Part shown: piece by piece, positions 9,001-10,670 of the stretch
Layout: each line of letters begins with the position of its first letter
Position numbering within the stretch: the stretch's first letter is position 1
Assembly (NCBI GenBank): GCA_002687335.1
Contig: NYZY01000071.1
Coordinates: 1-10,670 of the forward strand
Reading direction: 5' to 3'
Origin: Chloroflexota bacterium
Lineage (GTDB): Bacteria > Chloroflexota > Dehalococcoidia > UBA1151 > UBA1328
DNA length: 10,670 bases
Notes under the pieces: generated by a model
What the model was told of the DNA's origin: nothing
What the model saw: only the letters and a program-made list of their open reading frames with translations
Databases searched by the model: none
Translations under genes and position numbers: made by a program

Positions 9001-10670
9001 TCAGGGCTAAGGACAGTCATGATTTCTGGTCTTTCAATGCTACAGCTCCTTTGTACGTTAGGCACCATCCCAGATCATCGATAGAGTCCATAAGCCACAT
9101 TTCTACGGACGAGGATGTGCCAATTACCTTCACCGGAGACGCAAGCGATACAGATGGTTCCATCAGCAGCTATGAATGGTATTCTAGCAGAGATGGTGTA
9201 TTTGGAACCAATCTAAATACCACAACTGGTGACTTGTCTATAGGCTATCATGTAATATCTTTCAAAGTCAAAGATAATGATGATTTGTGGTCATTAACAG
9301 ATTATTCTTTCTTGTTTATTAATGGGATACCAACCGCCTCTATTGGTTCAATAGATCCTCAGACGGTTTACAGGAATAATTTGACATATTACACAGCATC
9401 CTTCTATGGTAATGTCAGCGATAATGATGGTAGTATTACGCACTATTATTGGAATTCGAGTAAAGATGGCGCCCTTAGTACATCAGGCAATTTCACCACT
9501 AATGTCAATACTTTGAGTCTAGGTAATCATACGATAACTTTCCAGGGTCGTGACAATTATACCACATGGTCCCCGACGGTATCGACCTGGATCGTAGTAA
9601 AGGCGTATCCGAATGCAACTATTACAGATCAATCATCGTATTCAATCAACTTTGGAGATTTCTTTTCATTAGATGGCAGCGGTTCTGACGAAGATGGCAC
9701 AGTCACGGCATATGAGTGGGTTTCCAGTCGTGACGGCCTGCTGAGTACAAATTCGAGCTTTAACAGCACATCCTTGTCAGTAGGCTTCCACAGGATTTAC
9801 TTCAAGGTCAAGGATAACGATACCTTGTGGTCCCGCCCAGTCATTACGCAATTATCGGTAAATGACATTCCCGTCTCTATTATTCATAGCATAACACCCC
9901 AGACAGCCTACAGAAACAATTTGACGCATTACAATGTTAGTTTCTCTGGTAGCTCCTACGACAGAGATGGTGAAATAACTAGCTATTATTGGAATTCGAG
10001 TAAGGATGGTGTATTGAGTACATTTGGAAATTTCACGGTTAATGTCAATCTTTTGAGTCTTGGTACTCACAACATAACATTCCAAGGATCTGATAATGGA
10101 ACGTCTTGGTCTCCAAAGGCATCAACCTGGCTTGTGGTGAAGGCGTATCCGAATGCAACTATAACGAGTATATCACCAAGGTCCACGGATGAGGGCACAA
10201 GTGTCTCCTTCAGTGGTAGTGGAGCTGATGAAGACGGCACTATCACAGGCTACGAATGGATGTCCAGTCAAGACGGATTGCTTAGTCGCAATTCGTCATT
10301 CAGTACCGCAGAACTCTCTACCGGTTTCCACAGGATTTATTTCAAGGTCAAGGATAACGACACTCTATGGTCGGTTACAAAGACCTCCAGTGTATTCATC
10401 AATGATATCTCGGTTGCATCTATTGGTTCGATAGAGCCTCAGACAGTTTACAGAAATAATCTGACCTATTACAGTTCCTCCTTCTATGGTAACGTCAGTG
10501 ATAATGATGGTAGTATTACCCACTATTATTGGAATTCGAGTAAGGATGGAACCCTGAGTACATCAGGCAATTTCACCATTAATGTCAATACTTTGAGTCT
10601 GGGTAACCACACGATAACCTTCCAGGGTCGTGACAATTACACAACTTGGTCTCCAACAGTATCGACCTGG
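1..10670 (+). CDS. Giant secreted/surface LamG and PKD-like repeat protein (internal fragment, both ends missing)
   Basis: This is a single open frame of 3,556 full codons from base 3; bases 1-2 finish an earlier codon. I translated all of it and found no stop or frameshift. Visible content, in order: the C-terminal half of a LamG domain, then PKD-like Ig-fold modules, five of which carry a complete LamG domain and one a DUF2341 plus concanavalin-like block. LamG hallmarks recur (GYWxFDE, EAWIYL, WYHVAATY, GxIDEVRIS), as do PKD-like ones (DxDGxI, EWxSSxDGxLS, GNHTIxFxVKDN, LWS). LamG and PKD-like domains typically occur in extracellular proteins that bind glycans or act as spacers. The many N-x-S/T sequons and the absence of cytosolic motifs agree with an exported protein. 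Adhesion or particle binding is inference. No catalytic domain, membrane segment, signal peptide or anchor is visible, so the export route and attachment cannot be judged. The gene is certain; its precise role is not. Confidence 0.96.
3..254 (+). other. LamG-1 domain, C-terminal half only (cut by window edge)
   Basis: Residues 1-84 are the second half of a LamG / concanavalin A-like jelly-roll of the Laminin_G_3 type. The segment WYHVAATY (residues 13-20), the following strand (RIRVHLND, the usual x-x-Y-V-N-G position) and the closing FDGIIDEVRVS (69-79) are the family's most recognisable C-terminal elements. A vicinal Cys-Cys pair lies at residues 52-53. The N-terminal half is upstream of the window. 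LamG domains often bind sugars or proteins, sometimes with calcium; the ligand here cannot be read from the sequence. Confidence 0.85.
255..332 (+). other. Shortened junction where a PKD-like core and a type I unit would be expected
   Basis: After every other insert in this protein the chain completes a PKD-like core and then a full type I unit before the next X position. Here LamG-1 is followed by only about 26 residues (85-110). They contain SHTIWSWSHPAVV and then LIVNEGP, which resembles the usual type I exit (x-I-N-D-I-P). The HTI and WS elements of a PKD-like unit are present, but the DxDG and WxSSxDG elements are missing, as if the stretch had been deleted down to its last strands. It could instead be an unrelated linker. 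Confidence 0.5.
333..1277 (+). other. PKD-like unit with inserted LamG-2 (X position)
   Basis: This unit covers residues 111-425 (315 residues). It opens with a weak first strand (PEIVSTTILP), then carries a complete LamG domain at about residues 139-336 (bases 417-1010). LamG hallmarks are GYWTFDEGTG (141-150), ELDG, FTAEFWIYLD, WHHIALTYDG (276-285) and FDGIVDDIRFS (325-335). The PKD-like body then resumes with DSDGYI, TWKSDVDG, PGYHNITLVVKDNDG and ends before PVVNI. The LamG carries two Cys-Cys pairs, at residues 255-256 and 317-318, probably disulfide-forming if the protein is exported. A single type I unit follows. Confidence 0.82.
1278..1547 (+). repeat. PKD-like type I unit
   Basis: This unit covers residues 426-515 (90 residues, three more than the standard 87). 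It has a clear type I pattern: PVVNITAVTP, then VSFTATATDNDGSI, QWRSDLDG, LSAGYHNITFRVKDVDGFWS. The C-terminal strand is atypical (HVLVTGLSKT rather than the usual INDI), and it leads straight into the DUF2341-bearing unit. This is a spacer or binding Ig-fold; the acidic DNDG loop could bind calcium, which is inference. Confidence 0.8.
1548..2702 (+). other. PKD-like unit carrying a DUF2341 plus concanavalin-like insert (X position)
   Basis: This is the largest unit (residues 516-900, 385 residues). Residues about 533-618 match DUF2341: SREITLSS, then TTIKITLDNSSFDY, DIRFFDSELKT, IWVRIPDSGTSKFNLVYGN. The usual partner follows, a concanavalin-like jelly-roll from EFFDDFDDGSLDSTLW (628-643) to WWDQISVRNYD near residue 808. 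That last strand sits where other inserts have IDEVRIS. A PKD-like body then completes the unit (ITFKTTVTDS, TWISSKDG, SLGNHTISVRLKDSSGNWS). Four of this protein's 14 Cys are here, at residues 653, 663, 788 and 790. DUF2341 has no established biochemical role; it is typical of secreted proteins alongside LamG-like folds, which makes glycan binding plausible but unproven. Confidence 0.8.
2703..2963 (+). repeat. PKD-like type I unit, standard length
   Basis: Residues 901-987 form an 87-residue type I unit. Visible elements are VFFNGTGDDTDGTI, YRWESSIDGILSTQ, LSPGNHTIYFQVKDNSTLWS and the exit strand LYINDQ. The first strand is divergent (PTVDSWNISAW instead of P-x-A-x-I-x-S-I-x-P). The unit sits between the DUF2341-bearing unit and the LamG-3 unit. 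Confidence 0.82.
2964..3866 (+). other. PKD-like unit with inserted LamG-3 (X position)
   Basis: This unit covers residues 988-1288 (301 residues). The first PKD-like strand, PVATIVSVSPTTAY, is very clear. A linker and then LamG-3 follow at about residues 1018-1206 (bases 3054-3620), with MWRLDEGSG, ALEFDGDNDYA, VTIEAWIYFDS, WYHVAATFSE (1141-1150), KVYVNGVEDG and FEGIIDEVRVSN. The PKD-like body resumes with ITFNGSATDQSG, SWTSSIDNLLSTQ, FGNHTITFRAQDETGAWS. This is one of the cleanest examples of LamG splitting a PKD-like unit between its first and second strands. Cys are at residues 1096 and 1108, twelve apart. A glycine/tyrosine/alanine-rich hairpin (residues 1121-1133) may be a surface loop. 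Confidence 0.87.
3867..4142 (+). repeat. Divergent PKD-like type I unit without the DxDG loop
   Basis: This unit covers residues 1289-1380 (92 residues). The first strand PYARITSVEP, the VNFTATA strand, the LWWSSIDGNL motif and YGNHTILFKAKNERGEWS identify a type I unit. The usual acidic D-x-D-G-x-I loop is replaced by APDSNLTD, so any calcium site at that loop is probably lost. Five extra residues after the WS motif (YFADDG region) account for the length. It ends with LVNDI, the usual exit before an X-position unit. Confidence 0.8.
4143..5054 (+). other. PKD-like unit with inserted LamG-4 (X position)
   Basis: This unit covers residues 1381-1684 (304 residues). The first strand PVASITDISPDPA is followed by a proline/charged linker, and then LamG-4 at about residues 1408-1595 (bases 4224-4787). 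LamG-4 has VGYWPFRESTG, VYFDGSSDYLYV, FTLEAWIYP, LFVSNGYLKAEVWF, WYHIAAIW, WTLYVNGNQ, LWVGS and FKGKIDEVRIS. This is the most canonical LamG in the window, and it has no Cys. The PKD-like body continues with ISFQGSGSDGDGTI, NWKSSIEGELSTS and HTISYRVQDDDGVWS. The GNH turn seen in most units is replaced by VAIH. Confidence 0.87.
5055..5861 (+). repeat. Three PKD-like units in the order I-II-I
   Basis: Three units without insert occupy residues 1685-1953. Bases 5055-5321 are a divergent type I (89 residues; ASDPDSSETF in place of DxDGxI, then WWSSVDGFLG and PGNHTIFLQVKDNQGYWS). Bases 5322-5600 are the first plain type II in the window, with the full 93 residues (PAASIDSITPDPAYHNNATY, EWRSSKDGELSTS, NGNHTITFRGKDDYGAWS). 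It already has the longer first loop and the FRGKD variant typical of type II. Bases 5601-5861 are a type I of 87 residues (NGTGTDNDGSV, TWTSSIEG, PGNHTITFKVRDNSTLWS). The type II copy is less like the later ones and may be the older form. Confidence 0.82.
5862..6788 (+). other. PKD-like unit with inserted LamG-5 (X position)
   Basis: This unit covers residues 1954-2262 (309 residues). The first strand is degenerate (PIVNLEAGIPTTIYGFSG), and LamG-5 follows at about residues 1983-2176 (bases 5949-6530). LamG-5 has LAFWHLDETTG, LEFDGSDDYVQVPELLPG, VTIEAWIKL, YWYHLAGIYDS, IQIYLN, KNAIGSS and FYGIIDELRIS. It has no Cys. The trailing PKD-like body is shortened and altered (YLLAFASDTDDNIESMKW, RSSIDGLLSS, AGSHNITFRAKDPHGFWS). 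It resembles the LamG-6 unit closely in layout and wording (shared DTL-x-x-WH, GWIKL/AWIKL and the AKN-x-IG segment), so the two are probably duplicates of one cassette. Confidence 0.86.
6789..8129 (+). repeat. Five PKD-like units in the order I-II-I-II-I
   Basis: Residues 2263-2709 hold units at bases 6789-7049 (I, 87 residues), 7050-7328 (II, 93), 7329-7589 (I, 87), 7590-7868 (II, 93) and 7869-8129 (I, 87). Type I reads PNATITSVSP, GSGSDEDGSITGYEW, TSSRDGSLSTS, YFKVKDNDTLWS, FINDI. Type II reads PTASIGSIEPQ, VYRNNLTYY, SDNDGQITSYYW, NSSKDGVLSTSGNF, LGNHTITFQGRDNYTTWSP, VVKAY. Type II is six residues longer: four in the loop between the first two strands and two before the GNH turn. In type II the DGVLSTSGNF segment ends a YYWNSS strand rich in sequons. 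Unit lengths are exact, so these are recent or strongly constrained copies. Confidence 0.88.
7164..7203 (+). repeat. 40-base exact intragenic repeat, copy 1 (copy 2 at 9984-10023)
   Basis: These 40 bases, coding YYWNSSKDGVLST plus one base, are identical to bases 9984-10023, which lie 2,820 bases downstream in the same frame and at the same place in a type II unit. The bases immediately flanking the match differ. Shorter versions of the same stretch, sharing ggaattcgagtaa, occur at 7171, 9451, 9991 and 10531. Silent positions are conserved, which indicates recent duplication or gene conversion between units. Confidence 0.9.
8130..9068 (+). other. PKD-like unit with inserted LamG-6 (X position)
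   Basis: This unit covers residues 2710-3022 (313 residues). The first strand PVVEIIATVPSIIFGYSG resembles that of the LamG-5 unit. LamG-6 spans about residues 2739-2936 (bases 8217-8810), with LGYWHTDEDSG, VELDGDNDYILVPDMLGG, FEGWIKLDSS, WYHIAAQYSE, IKIYINRQLEG, KNCIGAG and FQGSVDEFRIS. Cys lie at residues 2910 and 2921, a close pair absent from LamG-5. The PKD-like body that follows is degenerate (LSATVFDYENSITDIEW instead of a DxDG loop, then SSSIDGAIS, PGNHTLTFRAKDSHDFWS). The unit takes the place of a type II within the I/II alternation. Confidence 0.86.
9069..10670 (+). repeat. Six PKD-like units I-II-I-II-I-II, last one cut by window edge
   Basis: Units lie at bases 9069-9329 (I, 87 residues), 9330-9608 (II, 93), 9609-9869 (I, 87), 9870-10148 (II, 93), 10149-10409 (I, 87) and 10410-10670 (II, 87 of an expected 93 residues). 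The last lacks only the VVKAY-type tail. The dimer period is exactly 540 bases (180 residues), seen in the starts 9330, 9870 and 10410. The PNATIT first strand, YFKVKDNDTLWS, NNLTYY and FQGRDNYTTWS elements are near-identical to those at 7050-7589. The final type I has SVAS in place of the usual IPxAS. The array evidently continues downstream. Confidence 0.88.

Noticed and set aside
7050..10670. Regularly spaced DNA repeats that could suggest a CRISPR or satellite array
   Set aside because: The period is 540 bases, the repeats are in frame, most differences are silent, and the spacers are coding sequence of the same protein. This is an intragenic domain repeat.
1..10670. Possible polysaccharide-degrading enzyme, since LamG and PKD domains often accompany glycoside hydrolases
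   Set aside because: No catalytic domain or catalytic motif appears in the 3,556 residues seen. One could lie outside the window, but nothing here supports it.

Overview
The window lies entirely inside one giant protein-coding gene. On the + strand, the frame whose first complete codon begins at base 3 stays open to the last base: 3,556 consecutive sense codons with no stop. The gene enters from upstream and leaves downstream, so its start, promoter, signal peptide, C-terminal anchor and terminator are all outside the view. I see no second gene, RNA gene, mobile element, CRISPR array or intergenic gap. Every shorter open frame, on either strand, is a shadow of this one.

The product is a modular, beta-rich, almost certainly extracellular protein. 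It is built from PKD-like (Ig-fold) modules, five complete LamG / concanavalin A-like domains, one truncated LamG, and one DUF2341 plus concanavalin-like block. The modules alternate strictly. Type I units of about 87 residues (87 to 92 seen) occupy every second position. The positions between them (X) hold either a plain type II unit of 93 residues or a PKD-like unit carrying a large insert. In all six insert-bearing units, the LamG or DUF2341 block sits in the same place, between the first strand (P-x-A-x-I-x-S-I-x-P) and the second strand (x-T-F-x-G) of the PKD-like fold.

By region (LamG-1 to LamG-6 are numbered in order): bases 1-332 hold the end of LamG-1 and a shortened junction. Bases 333-5054 are rich in inserts (LamG-2, the DUF2341 block, LamG-3, LamG-4), separated by single type I units. 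Bases 5055-8129 hold I-II-I, LamG-5, then I-II-I-II-I. Bases 8130-9068 hold LamG-6. Bases 9069-10670 hold I-II-I-II-I-II with an exact 540-base dimer period, and the repeat continues past the window edge. Some copies still share silent third-codon positions, including one 40-base exact match, which points to recent internal duplication.

Organism: frequent ATA (Ile) and AGA/AGG (Arg) codons, moderate-to-low GC, many N-x-S/T sequons and this style of LamG/PKD-like giant secreted protein suggest an archaeon. My best guess is a marine planktonic Thermoplasmatota (Marine Group II/III type). This rests on resemblance from memory and is only moderately secure; a bacterium with giant surface proteins is the main alternative. 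The likely role is adhesion, or binding of carbohydrate or particles at the cell surface. No catalytic domain is visible in this part.
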